From Bradyrhizobium ottawaense (GTDB lineage Bacteria > Pseudomonadota > Alphaproteobacteria > Rhizobiales > Xanthobacteraceae): a stretch of DNA of 64,000 bases. Under the pieces are notes generated by a model, which ran no database searches, was not told the DNA's origin, and saw only the letters and a list, made by a program, of their open reading frames with translations. Made by a program: the position numbers and the translations under genes. The stretch lies in contig NZ_LT629693.1 of assembly GCF_900099825.1 (NCBI RefSeq), forward strand, positions 6,397,001-6,461,000. Direction: 5' to 3'. This document shows positions 36,142 to 44,838 of this stretch, one piece after another. Positions within the stretch are counted from its first letter, which is position 1, and the number at the start of each line of letters is the position of its first letter.

Positions 36142-36171
36142 AGCAAATGCGACCGTGATACATCCAGCCCG

Positions 36172-36189
36172 ACATAACACTTGTTATGT
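36172..36189. promoter_or_regulatory. TetR-type operator, site 3 (perfect)
   Basis: ACATAACA-CT-TGTTATGT, perfect 8-base arms. It is 42 bases before the porin gene at 36231 and is the best match of the four sites. Confidence 0.7.
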
Positions 36190-36230
36190 AAACGAATGCC
36201 AACAACGGCATCGATTGGGGAGGATACTCA

Positions 36231-37364
36231 ATGTGGGGTGGTGGTTCCTTGAGAACAGCCGTTCTCTATTCCATGGCTGCTGTTGTGTGCGGCACTATTG
36301 ACGTCGAGGCAGGAATGGCGAGGCCTGCGGCCTCGACGACACCGCAGGCCGTCACCGATGTCGAAGCGACGATAGATGCAGATCGATCGGATGGGGCGTC
36401 CGGCGCGCGTACCAAGGACGGCAAAGTGCGGAAGGAAAATACCGAAGGGCAACCGCACGCGAAGCCGCGACCACGCGCGGCGGTCGCGACGCCGCCCGAC
36501 CCGTTGGCCGCAACTGCGCTGACGCTTACGGCGGCCGGCGACGCGGCGGCCAATGCCGCCGACCCGGCAGCCGCCATGTCGACGCCGGACGAGCCGTCGG
36601 GCCTCAAGGTCGAGGGTCATATTGGCGCGCGGCTCAGCAATCAGAGCGACCACGAGGGCGCGAAGAACCGGAAGACGTTTGCCGCGCCGGACTTCGAAAT
36701 CACCTTCAATGACCGCTTCTTCTTCAGTATTACCGACAATATGGGGCTGGACATCGGTGCGGACGCCAAGCCGCAGGTTGGCGTCTATCTCGTGAGCACT
36801 GAGGCGCTGAAGGTCGGCCTCGCTCTGACCTACGAGAGCGCGTTCGACCGGAAGGTCGAGCCGTCAATCTACGGCGCTGACGGCATCGTCGCGCCCGACC
36901 TGCGCGTCCTCGCGACTTATACGTTCGGCAACAGCCAGATCGCGGCGCGCTATTCCCGTGTTCTCGGCGGATCGCAGAGCGAGAAACTGTCCATGGGCGC
37001 ATTTCACGTGTTCGAGCTGCGTCCGGATCTCATGCTGACCGCCGGCGGCTCGGTCACATGGGCCAACCAGAAGGCGGTCAATGCGCTCTTCGATCCAATT
37101 ACGACGGTGTCCGACGGTTTCGGAGGCTCCATCACCGGGCGCGCTTCCGAGTTGATCGAGCTCGGAGGCGGCGTGGCGAAGCGGCCTTCAGCGGGCATCA
37201 AGAGTGTCGATGCCGTGGTCACCCTCGAATATTGGATTAGGAAGAATCTGTCGATCGAGTTGCTGGGTGGCGTGGTCTACCTCACGGATAATGTCCGGGG
37301 CACGCCTGTGGCCGAGACGCCCTGGGTTTCCGGCGTGTCCGCCATCGTCAAGCACCATTTCTAG
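36231..37364 (+). CDS. MipA/OmpV-family outer-membrane protein
   Basis: 377 residues. A signal-like N-terminus is followed by a low-complexity Ala/Pro/Thr-rich region to about 125. The beta-barrel part then shows alternating strands (FEITFNDRFFFSITDNMGLD, LRVLATYTFGNSQIAARYSR) and the C-terminal SIELLGGVVYLTDNVRGTPV ending in HHF. The last aromatic residue is the outer-membrane insertion signal. The long linker (about 30-125) is unusual for the family. It would move the pathway substrate across the outer membrane. Confidence 0.75.
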   Translation: MWGGGSLRTAVLYSMAAVVCGTIDVEAGMARPAASTTPQAVTDVEATIDADRSDGASGARTKDGKVRKENTEGQPHAKPRPRAAVATPPDPLAATALTLTAAGDAAANAADPAAAMSTPDEPSGLKVEGHIGARLSNQSDHEGAKNRKTFAAPDFEITFNDRFFFSITDNMGLDIGADAKPQVGVYLVSTEALKVGLALTYESAFDRKVEPSIYGADGIVAPDLRVLATYTFGNSQIAARYSRVLGGSQSEKLSMGAFHVFELRPDLMLTAGGSVTWANQKAVNALFDPITTVSDGFGGSITGRASELIELGGGVAKRPSAGIKSVDAVVTLEYWIRKNLSIELLGGVVYLTDNVRGTPVAETPWVSGVSAIVKHHF

Positions 37365-37392
37365 CCGCCCCCTCGCTTTGAAAGACTTGAAC

Positions 37393-38613
37393 ATGAGCCA
37401 AGAAAACAAGCTGCTGGTTCTCGGAGGGGCGGGCGCGATGGGGCGCGTCGCGATCAAGACCTTGCTGGGCACGAGGACGTTCGGATCGATCACCATCGCC
37501 GACCGCGCTCTCGAGGCTGCCCGGCAGTTCGCCTATGAGCTAGGCGATCCGCGGGTCAAGGTGATCGGGCTCGACGTAAATGACGCCGCCGATCTGGACG
37601 CAGCGCTGCAAGGCGCCGACGTTGTGATCTCGACGGTCGGTCCGTATTACCGGTTCGGCACCATCGTGCTCAAGGCCGCGATTACGAACCGCACCCATTA
37701 CCTCGACATCTGCGACGACTGGCAGCCGACCGTCGACCTGCTGGCGCTGGATGACGAGGCGAGGGCGGCGGGGATCACCGCAATCATCGGCGCCGGCGCA
37801 AGTCCCGGGATATCGAATCTGCTGGCCGTGAAGGCGGCAGCCGAACTCGACCGCGTCGATACACTGCATACCGTCTGGGGCACCGGCAAGCGTTCCGCCG
37901 ACGACGATGTGGCGGAGAACAGTGCTGTGCTTCATCACTTCCTGGCGATGCTGATCGGCCACATCCGGGTGCATCGCGAGGGGGCGCTGGTCGATGTACG
38001 CCCGCTGCAGCGTCTCCGTATCGACTACCCGGGCATTGGCCGAGTGCCGGTGCACACCATCGGGCACCCCGAGCCGATCTCACTGCCGCGCCACTTTCCG
38101 ACGCTTCGCCACAGCGTGAACGCGATGGACATGCCACGGGGGATCATCTCGGTGCTCAGGTCGATGACTCGGCGAATCGAGGAGAAGAGTATCCCCTTCG
38201 ACGATGCGGTTGCCTATTTGGGAAAGGTGTTCGCGCAGAGCGACACGCTGGGGTTTGGCGCTGCGCTCAAGGAGGCGGCCCGCTTTACCTGGGGCGCTGG
38301 CGTCGAGATCATCACGCGAAAGAAATATCTTCCCATGCTGTCGGCCTATGCGGAGGGGACCCTGCATGGCCAGCGCGTGCGGGTCGGGGTATCGATGCGC
38401 GGCGAGATTCCAGGCGGCATGGCGAGCGCCACCTGCATTCCAACCGCGATCATGGCCGAGATGCTGATGGCAGGGGAAGTGGATCGTCGCGGTGCCTTCG
38501 CTCCGGAAGCGGGCGTCGATCCCGACCGCTTCTTCAGACGGCTCACGCCATTCACCACCATGCCGGCCCTGGAAGGATCGTTGTTGCGAACCGTGCGAGC
38601 GGAGGCGGTCTGA
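37393..38613 (+). CDS. Saccharopine-dehydrogenase-like NAD(P) protein 2
   Basis: 406 residues from ATG 37393 (LLVLGGAGAMGRVAIKTLLG). HYLDICDDWQPTVDLLALDD and GAGASPGISNLLAVKAAAEL match the paralogue at 33218, as does IGHPEPISLPRHFPTLR against VGHPEAVTLPRVF. It follows the porin gene by 28 bases and precedes the membrane protein by one base, so it is in one operon with both. Two diverged copies in one cluster suggest a heteromer or two reductive steps. Confidence 0.78.
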   Translation: MSQENKLLVLGGAGAMGRVAIKTLLGTRTFGSITIADRALEAARQFAYELGDPRVKVIGLDVNDAADLDAALQGADVVISTVGPYYRFGTIVLKAAITNRTHYLDICDDWQPTVDLLALDDEARAAGITAIIGAGASPGISNLLAVKAAAELDRVDTLHTVWGTGKRSADDDVAENSAVLHHFLAMLIGHIRVHREGALVDVRPLQRLRIDYPGIGRVPVHTIGHPEPISLPRHFPTLRHSVNAMDMPRGIISVLRSMTRRIEEKSIPFDDAVAYLGKVFAQSDTLGFGAALKEAARFTWGAGVEIITRKKYLPMLSAYAEGTLHGQRVRVGVSMRGEIPGGMASATCIPTAIMAEMLMAGEVDRRGAFAPEAGVDPDRFFRRLTPFTTMPALEGSLLRTVRAEAV

Positions 38614-38614
38614 G

Positions 38615-39238
38615 ATGACCACTATTGTAAGCGAACCGGTGAAGACCCCCCGCAAGCGTGGCGTTGGCCGTTGGTGCCTGCGGCAGATCAATGAACAGAA
38701 CTATCCGGCTGCGGTGTCGGCGCTGGTTGACGCCATTTTCGTCGTACCCATTGTGTGCGTCGTTGCTCTAATCGAGTACTGGGATGCCTCAACCATCCTG
38801 CTCTACGTCCCGACGCCAGACCTTTCCGGCAAGTCGTTCGCGGAGATCGTCTGGGCGCTGGTATCGTCGACCGAGGAAAATGTCTTCGATGAGGTCTATG
38901 GCGGCCTGATCGTGTCCTGGGCGTATTCGTTGGTCGCCTATGGGTGGATGATCAAGCAACGCCGGGCGGGGCGGTTCGCCCCGCCGCTGCCGTGGAGCGC
39001 GAAATGGTTCTGGCCGGGCTTCTTGTGGCTGACTGGCACGCTGATCCTCTGGGTGGCGGCCACGGTGGTGGCGCAGGACCAAATCGAGAGCTATTGCGAA
39101 CTGGCAGGCCTCGACACCTCCCTCACCGTGGCCCGGTCGCTGGCGATCATTGCTGCAACGTCGAGCGTGATCCAGTATACGTTCAGTTACGTGATCGTAT
39201 CGACGGCCTTCCGGATTCGCGGGCGCCGGTCGGACTAG
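38615..39238 (+). CDS. Four-helix membrane protein of unknown function
   Basis: 207 residues with predicted membrane segments (VSALVDAIFVVPIVCVVALI, FDEVYGGLIVSWAYSLVAY, WFWPGFLWLTGTLILWVAAT, SLAIIAATSSVIQYTFSYVI). Charged ends suggest inner-membrane location. I do not recognise a family. It is translated right after the second dehydrogenase-like gene. Confidence 0.6.
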   Translation: MTTIVSEPVKTPRKRGVGRWCLRQINEQNYPAAVSALVDAIFVVPIVCVVALIEYWDASTILLYVPTPDLSGKSFAEIVWALVSSTEENVFDEVYGGLIVSWAYSLVAYGWMIKQRRAGRFAPPLPWSAKWFWPGFLWLTGTLILWVAATVVAQDQIESYCELAGLDTSLTVARSLAIIAATSSVIQYTFSYVIVSTAFRIRGRRSD

Positions 39239-39257
39239 CTCGGCGGGACGGGACCAG

Positions 39258-39851
39258 ATGAGACAGTTGTCGGAAAATCAGCGCGCCCGGCGGGCGGATG
39301 TTGTGGAGTGCGCCTGGCGCGTGATCATCAGGGACGGTGTCGATCGCACGAGCATCCGCTCTATCGCCCAGGAGCTTGGCGGCACCACTGGCATCGTCAC
39401 GCACTACTTTCGCGACAAGGACGAACTGCTGCTGTTCGCACTGGACCGTGTGATCAAGGCGATGCAGCAGGTCGAGTTTCCGGAGAAAAAGTCGGACCTG
39501 ACCGTCAAGAACGTGGTGGCGTGCTGGCTGAAGATTCTCCCGACCTCGAAGGACTGCAAGGACAACTGGCGGGTATGGACCGCGTTCATGGGCTACGCGG
39601 TGGGGCGAGAAAGGCTGATGGCGGAGTACCGTAAGCATCACAGCGAGCAGATCGCTGAGGTGACGAAGGGGTTTGCCAGCATGAGGGCCGCCGGGCTTCT
39701 GACCTCGAAAGGCAACGAGCGCGACGATGCGATCGGATGCCTGGCGCTTATCGACGGCCTCGGTATGGCGTGGGTCATCAACCCCGACCGCTATCCCGAG
39801 CGGGTGTTCCGCTCTGTGCTGAACGATTTCTACGCGGCGCGCGCGCCGTGA
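39258..39851 (+). CDS. TetR-family repressor of the cargo cluster
   Basis: 197 residues. The HTH at about 25-50 reads TSIRSIAQELGGTTGIVTHY FR, the TetR signature. The C-terminal ligand domain has GMAWVINPDRYPERVFRSVL. It has no operator of its own that I can see; it follows the membrane gene by 20 bases and is co-transcribed. It is the obvious binder of the four ACAYAACA-N2-TGTTRTGT sites. Confidence 0.85.
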   Translation: MRQLSENQRARRADVVECAWRVIIRDGVDRTSIRSIAQELGGTTGIVTHYFRDKDELLLFALDRVIKAMQQVEFPEKKSDLTVKNVVACWLKILPTSKDCKDNWRVWTAFMGYAVGRERLMAEYRKHHSEQIAEVTKGFASMRAAGLLTSKGNERDDAIGCLALIDGLGMAWVINPDRYPERVFRSVLNDFYAARAP

Positions 39852-39887
39852 ACCGACCTCCGTGAGGGGAGGATTTGTGCCCAAATG

Positions 39888-39905
39888 ACATCACAACAGT
39901 TGTGT
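39888..39905. promoter_or_regulatory. TetR-type operator, site 4
   Basis: ACATCACA-AC-AGTTGTGT, matching the consensus with one mismatch per arm. It lies 17 bases before the monooxygenase start and so would block its promoter or early elongation. Confidence 0.6.
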
Positions 39906-39921
39906 TTGATAGAGCGAGCGC

Positions 39922-41397
39922 GTGGAGACGAAGATGCAATCAGGAGAGCCGGAGATCGACCAGGAGATCATCATTATCGGAACCGGTTTTTCCGGGCTCG
40001 GCATGGCGATCGCGCTGATCCGGGCAGGCATCACCAGCTTTCTGGTACTAGAGCGAGGGAGAGAGATCGGAGGGACCTGGCGGGACAATCACTATCCGGG
40101 CGCCGCCTGCGACATCCCCTCGCACCTGTATTCATTCTCGTTCGAAGGCAAGCCGGACTGGTCACGGAAATATCCGCGGCAGCTGGAGATCAAGGCCTAC
40201 ATGCAGCAAACCGCGCGCAAGTACGGCGTGCTCGATTATGTGCGATTCGACACGACCTTACGCGGCGCACGGTTCGAGGCGTCCGAGGGCAGATGGCATA
40301 TTGACTGCGGCGCGAGCAGGTTTCGCTGCCGCTTCCTGGTGTTGGCCACCGGCGGGCTCAGCGAGCCGGCGATCCCTGCCTTGAATGGCGCGGCCGATTT
40401 CTCGGGCCCCTCGTTTCACTCGGCGGCTTGGAATCACACCGTTGCGCTAGACGGCAAGCGGGTTGCGGTTATCGGCACGGGGGCGAGCGCGATCCAGTTC
40501 GTGCCGGAAATCGCATCGCGCGTGAAGCAGTTGGACATCTATCAACGAACGCCGCCCTGGGTCGTGCCGCGCCCCGACCGTCTGTTTACCCGTGCGGAAA
40601 AGTTCATCTTCGGCGCGGTGCCGTTCGTCCGAAAACTCTATCGCGAGTTGATCTTTTGGCACAACGAATATCAGGGGATCGGCATTTTCAAGCCGCAGCT
40701 GATGAAGGGCGCGGAAACCCTCGCGCTGCGGCATATCGAAGCCCAGGTCGCCGATCCGGCCCTGCGGGAGCTCGTCACGCCGCGCTACGCGATGGGATGC
40801 AAGCGCATCCTCATTTCGAACGACTGGTATCCGGCGCTCAGCCGGCCGAACGTTTCGGTGATCAGCAGCGCCATAGCTGACGTCGGTGCCGACGCGATCG
40901 TCACGGCCGACAGCATCAAGCGTGCCGCCGATGTGATCATCTACGGCACCGGATTCCAGGCGACTGCGTTCCTGCAGAATGCGGATATCGTTGGTCGCGA
41001 CGGCGTCACGTTGAAGACGCGGTGGGCGAATGGCGGCGAGGCTTACCTCGGCACGAGCATCAAGGGATTCCCGAACCTTTTCACAGTCACGGGGCCGAAT
41101 ACCGGGCTCGGGCACAATTCCATGATCTATATGATCGAGACCAACGTGAACCAGATCTGCGAGACAATCATGGAGGCACGCCGGCGGAAAGCGACCCGCG
41201 TGGAGGTCAAGCCGGAGGTTCACGATCGGTATAATCGCGAGCTGCAGCGGGACCTGACTGGGACGGTCTGGAAGTCTGGCTGCAGAAGCTGGTATCAGAC
41301 CGAGAGCGGCAAGATCACGACGCTCTGGCCAGGGTTCTGCTTTCAGTTTGGGCGCCGGGCCAGGCACTTTCGGCGAGCCGACTATAATATCGATTAG
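39922..41397 (+). CDS. Baeyer-Villiger-type flavin monooxygenase
   Basis: 491 residues. The FAD-binding IIIIGTGFSGLGMAIALIRA is at about 16-35, and a second Rossmann site is VAVIGTGASAIQFVPEIA (about 181-198). Between them the Baeyer-Villiger fingerprint FSGPSFHSAAW fits FxGxxxHxxxW near residue 160. GTWRDNHYPGAACDIPSHLY is the usual type I BVMO stretch. The enzyme would insert oxygen next to a ketone using NADPH. An ATG at 39934 is a possible later start. It ends the cargo cluster and has its own operator. Confidence 0.88.
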   Translation: METKMQSGEPEIDQEIIIIGTGFSGLGMAIALIRAGITSFLVLERGREIGGTWRDNHYPGAACDIPSHLYSFSFEGKPDWSRKYPRQLEIKAYMQQTARKYGVLDYVRFDTTLRGARFEASEGRWHIDCGASRFRCRFLVLATGGLSEPAIPALNGAADFSGPSFHSAAWNHTVALDGKRVAVIGTGASAIQFVPEIASRVKQLDIYQRTPPWVVPRPDRLFTRAEKFIFGAVPFVRKLYRELIFWHNEYQGIGIFKPQLMKGAETLALRHIEAQVADPALRELVTPRYAMGCKRILISNDWYPALSRPNVSVISSAIADVGADAIVTADSIKRAADVIIYGTGFQATAFLQNADIVGRDGVTLKTRWANGGEAYLGTSIKGFPNLFTVTGPNTGLGHNSMIYMIETNVNQICETIMEARRRKATRVEVKPEVHDRYNRELQRDLTGTVWKSGCRSWYQTESGKITTLWPGFCFQFGRRARHFRRADYNID

Positions 41398-41463
41398 CTG
41401 ACGGGAGGCTGATCGCAATCGTCAGACCACGCGTGCAGACACTTTACAGGTTACATCAACAGG

Positions 41464-41479
41464 TGCCCGTCGACGGGCA
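41464..41479. promoter_or_regulatory. 16-bp palindrome before traR
   Basis: TGCCCGTCGACGGGCA is perfect and lies 47 bases before the traR start, without a T-run. It may be a regulatory site for traR or a weak terminator of the monooxygenase gene 66 bases upstream. It differs from the lux-box-like site before traI. Confidence 0.4.
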
Positions 41480-41526
41480 TCATTTCGTCGCAGGATCCTC
41501 GCAAGTCAAAAAAGTCGCTCTGTGTC

Positions 41527-42246
41527 ATGATCACTTCCAGAGAGAAGGCTTTCTTTGAGTATGTTGACGCCATTCAGATCGCGGATGATGAAAAAGGATT
41601 TGAGGCTGCGGGAGGTCGGCTTGCGCGTGGCTTGGGGTTCAAATGGTTTGCATATCTTCGACGTGACTGTGACGCGACGAAGATACTTACGTCTTATCCT
41701 GTTGCCTGGGTTCGACGTTACGTTGAGGCTGACTATCAGAAGGTGGATCCTGTCGTCAGGCGAGCGCACCTCGACAACGATCTCTTTGGATGGGCGGTCA
41801 CGTCCGCCAGCAACCGAAAGGATTGTCGGCAGAGGTGTTTCCGCAATGACGCGATGGCATTTGGCATATCGACCGGAGTGACGGTGCCAATCAAGTGCGG
41901 CTTTGGTCGATTCGCGGCCTTCACGATGGCGTCAAGTGACGAGTCGCAGCGAGCGGTTATAGAAGAGGTGGCATTGCTCGTTCGCGTCGCCGCCTTGTAC
42001 TTCCATGCACGTTGCAGCGACATCGACAAAATCAAGCGATTGCCTTCTGATCGCCAGCTAACTCAGCGCGAGCGATTGTGTCTCGCCTGGGCAGCCCAAG
42101 GGAAAACGGTGACTGACACGGCTTTGCTGATGAGTATCTCTCCTCGAACTGTCTCGTTTCATCTCAATAACGCTCGGGCGAAGTTGAATTGCTCGACTAT
42201 CGCGCATTGCGTAGCTGAGGCGTTTCGTCACAAAATTCTCGCGTAA
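41527..42246 (+). CDS. traR: TraR/LuxR-type quorum-sensing regulator
   Basis: 239 residues. The autoinducer-binding domain (about 1-165) has FKWFAYLRRD, SYPVAWVRRYVEADYQKVDP and a conserved GVTVPIKCGFGRFAAFTMAS. The C-terminal LuxR HTH is LTQRERLCLAWAAQGKTVTD and MSISPRTVSFHLNNARAKLN. It would bind the traI-made signal and activate traI and excision genes. In related ICEs traR and traI are adjacent; here the cargo cluster lies between. Confidence 0.85.
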   Translation: MITSREKAFFEYVDAIQIADDEKGFEAAGGRLARGLGFKWFAYLRRDCDATKILTSYPVAWVRRYVEADYQKVDPVVRRAHLDNDLFGWAVTSASNRKDCRQRCFRNDAMAFGISTGVTVPIKCGFGRFAAFTMASSDESQRAVIEEVALLVRVAALYFHARCSDIDKIKRLPSDRQLTQRERLCLAWAAQGKTVTDTALLMSISPRTVSFHLNNARAKLNCSTIAHCVAEAFRHKILA

Positions 42247-42490
42247 GCATTGCATCTATCTCGTCTTGCTTTGATCGAGATGGACATCATTTTCTTGGCG
42301 CGGGTCGACTCCGATTATTGGTCGGCATGGCCGCGATTGGCGACACAGGGCATCATTCCGACCAACGTTTGTCAGACCACCGCAGAAGGGGGCCAAGCTT
42401 TGCGAGACATCGAGTTAGGGCGGCGGGGCTCGCGGATGTTGGACGTGGCCTAGGGCAGTCAAAATCCCATTCATTCAACCTTGCCGCCCG

Positions 42491-42640
42491 ACGGGCTCTC
42501 GTGAACCGAGCCCGCTCACGCGGTCTGCGGCCTTCGGCTTCGATCCCTGGCGGAAGCCTTGGCGAGCCCATCGCGGGGGGCAGTCGGTCCCGCGTTCAGC
42601 CCAACGGCGTCGCTATGCTGGCGCTCCTGCGACTGGGCTG
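42491..42640. repeat. Dispersed ICE repeat, copy 3
   Basis: It begins ACGGGCTCTCGTGAACCGAG and ends at GCTATGCTGGCGCTCCTGCG. The order of blocks equals copies 1 and 2. Its location far from the others, near the right edge of the accessory DNA, ties this edge to the same element. Confidence 0.6.
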
Positions 42641-42811
42641 TAACTGGTCTCCAGGCCGCGAATGGTCCCCGAGTGACCCAATGCACACTAAATTGCGACG
42701 TCAATCGCCCGCGTACGCCTCAAACCAGATCGGTACTGCACTTGGTACTGCACGCTCTGCCACCAACATTAAGTGGCTGCTCAAGCCGCGGATTCGAATA
42801 GCAATTTGAGA

Positions 42812-42846
42812 CGGTTGCGCGTCCAGGATTTGAACCTACTAACCTG
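42812..42846 (-). other. tRNA-fMet-like 3' fragment
   Basis: The minus-strand reading AGGTTCAAATCCTGG with a GCGCAACC end resembles the T arm and acceptor of an initiator tRNA (GGTTCAAATCC, GCAACCA). There are several mismatches in the acceptor, and the rest of the tRNA is absent. It could be a decayed attachment site. Confidence 0.3.
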
Positions 42847-43325
42847 CGCCGATCGGGGTTGATGCCTATTGCTCCTTCATGGTCGATATCCTTTCTCGCC
42901 CGCGCGTCGAAAGGAGTCTCGGCACGGAGGTAACGGCTACAGTCGGCTCTCGGCTTCGCGCCAAAGACACTTGGCTACGACCGCGATGTACTCATAAACA
43001 CTTATGAAGCGGCCGCCAGGATCGTTCCTGCTGGTAGATCGGAGCACGACTCCCGCATTGAGATCGTAGTGTTCGTAGGCCGATCGCTTGATGCGAAGTG
43101 AGCGCAATATCAGGTGCTCGTCGCGAATCTGTCTGCGCTCGGGGTGTGGGCTACGGATTTTGTTTGAAGTGCCGGCAGGGATTTGGAGCAAGCCGCATCC
43201 AATTGATGTCGGCTTCAGGGTCGACGTCCGCCTTCGTGTGGATTCTTCGGATTCGCAAATCAGAGTGGCTACGCGGCAGCGTGGAAAGGCAGCCTGTAAG
43301 TCGCGATAGTGTGCTCTGGTGTAAA

Positions 43326-43404
<79 letters not shown>

Positions 43405-43526
43405 AGTGCTTACGCAGTGCTTACGCGAATTTCTCGCGGGTGTGAAGCGACGAGCAACAATCTCGCAAGTCCTTGTCTTCTAAGCCTCTTTCAATCTCCC
43501 TTTCCACACAAACTGGGTTGACACGA

Positions 43527-43568
43527 GCCTTCGGAGGGCAACGCTCTATCCAGCTGAGCTACGGGTGC
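43527..43568 (-). repeat. 5'-half fragment of tRNA-Arg
   Basis: It matches the acceptor 5' strand, D arm and anticodon 5' side of the intact tRNA-Arg at 43326-43402 (GCACCCGTAGCTCAGCTGG through CTCCGAAGGC) with one change (TTGCCC for TCGCCC). The similarity stops right after the anticodon arm. A 5'-half duplicate 125 bases upstream of the complete gene is not a typical att site. Confidence 0.7.
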
Positions 43569-43650
43569 GTTATCGGTTCATTTAGCCGAGGCGGCAATGT
43601 CCTGTAAGGGGCTTTGGTTCGGGTGAGCAAGGCCCGAATGCAGCAGTCAG

Positions 43651-43676
43651 ACGTTCGAATCGTGTTGGGCGCGTCA
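43651..43676 (+). repeat. 3'-half-like fragment of tRNA-Arg, inverted
   Basis: ACGTTCGAATCGTGT and GGGCGCG match the T arm and acceptor of the tRNA-Arg (ACGTTCGAATCGTGTCGGG), but on the opposite strand. It lies about 85 bases beyond the 5'-half fragment. Confidence 0.45.
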
Positions 43677-43729
43677 GAAAAGCGGGTGCCAGACGACGTC
43701 GTTGCCGCGGGACTGCTATATCAGAGCAC

Positions 43730-44626
43730 TCAGGAAGGCGTGTGAGCTCTGGCCGCATCGACGAAGCGAGCCGCCAGAGGCGACAGATTATCCTCGCGCC
43801 AGGCCAGTGCGATATCGAGCGTCTCGTGAGTGTCTGCGATCTCCAACTTTTTGATGCCTGGTGGCAACGTGGAAATGAAGGATGCGTCAAGGATCGTGCA
43901 TCCGAAATCAGATCGAACCAGTTGAAGCAGAACAGGTAAATCGTCGGCTTCTTCCGCGACATTCAGCTTCAGTCCGCGCGAAGTAACCATATCATTTACA
44001 AGTGATCGAAAGCCTTGCCATCGGTTGGCTGTGCCAATGACAATCGGTCCAGTTACGAGCGTTTCAAGCGTTATCGATTCGTCATTGGCCCAGGGGTGCT
44101 TGGCAGATACAAGCACGATAAGTCGTTCGCGCGAGATCAAGATACTTTTTTGCGGCAACGTCAAAACATTGGACATGATGAAGCCGAGATCGATAGTGCC
44201 TCTCTCAAAAGCGGTGGCTTGTTCGGACGACGCGAGAAGACGCAGGGCCACGTGAGCTTCCGGATACAGTTTGCGAAATTCGATGATGATGTCGGACATC
44301 GGACCGGTTGCAGCGAACGTGGAGTATCCAACCATGATCGAGCCGCTTAGGCCGTTTGCGATTTGTCCAGCGCGCGCGCAGGCGTTCGTCAGGCGCCGCA
44401 TGGCATCGGCTCCGTCGCGATAGAGCACTTCCCCCGCCGGCGTTAACGCGACACGGCGCGTCGACCTTTCGAACAGCGAGAAGCCAAACTGCTGCTCAAG
44501 CTGCCGGATGCTGCGGCTGAGCGCAGGTTGGGCGATCCCGAGAAGTTCAGCTGCCCGTCGAAAGTTCAGCGTTTCGGCCACCGTGAGGAAATACTGAATT
44601 TTGGAGTGAAAAGAGGGGTGGATCAT
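43730..44626 (-). CDS. LysR-type regulator divergent from GGT-like gene
   Basis: 298 residues from ATG 44626 (MIHPSFHSKIQYFLTVAETL). The HTH is FRRAAELLGIAQPALSRSIR, and the effector domain GSIMVGYSTFAATGPM begins near 93. An upstream ATG at 44710 would add 28 untypical residues. Its divergent position points to control of the gamma-glutamyltransferase-like gene and the binding protein. Confidence 0.85.
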   Translation of the reverse strand: MIHPSFHSKIQYFLTVAETLNFRRAAELLGIAQPALSRSIRQLEQQFGFSLFERSTRRVALTPAGEVLYRDGADAMRRLTNACARAGQIANGLSGSIMVGYSTFAATGPMSDIIIEFRKLYPEAHVALRLLASSEQATAFERGTIDLGFIMSNVLTLPQKSILISRERLIVLVSAKHPWANDESITLETLVTGPIVIGTANRWQGFRSLVNDMVTSRGLKLNVAEEADDLPVLLQLVRSDFGCTILDASFISTLPPGIKKLEIADTHETLDIALAWREDNLSPLAARFVDAARAHTPS

Positions 44627-44838
44627 CGCGACAGCACAGGTTGAATAATAACACAAAGGTATCAATGGAGGCTTGATTGGCATTGGACAGGCATGATTGC
44701 ACCCTGTCAATCGAAAGGCTGCTCGAAGTTTGAGCGGGATGGAAAATGCGAGGCCGCTCTCGTGTCGCTAGCGCGGGATTGGGGCTCGCGCGTCCCGGTA
44801 TCCAGGGCGCTCGGTGACCTATACAAAAGGGGAACATT

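Larger units (their letters stand above)
42247..43325. other. Non-coding right-flank DNA of the element
   Basis: No gene is supported over about 1.1 kb. The stretch contains dispersed repeat copy 3, a tRNA-fMet-like fragment and AT-poor junk with short frames. The real boundary of the element may lie here. Confidence 0.4.
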
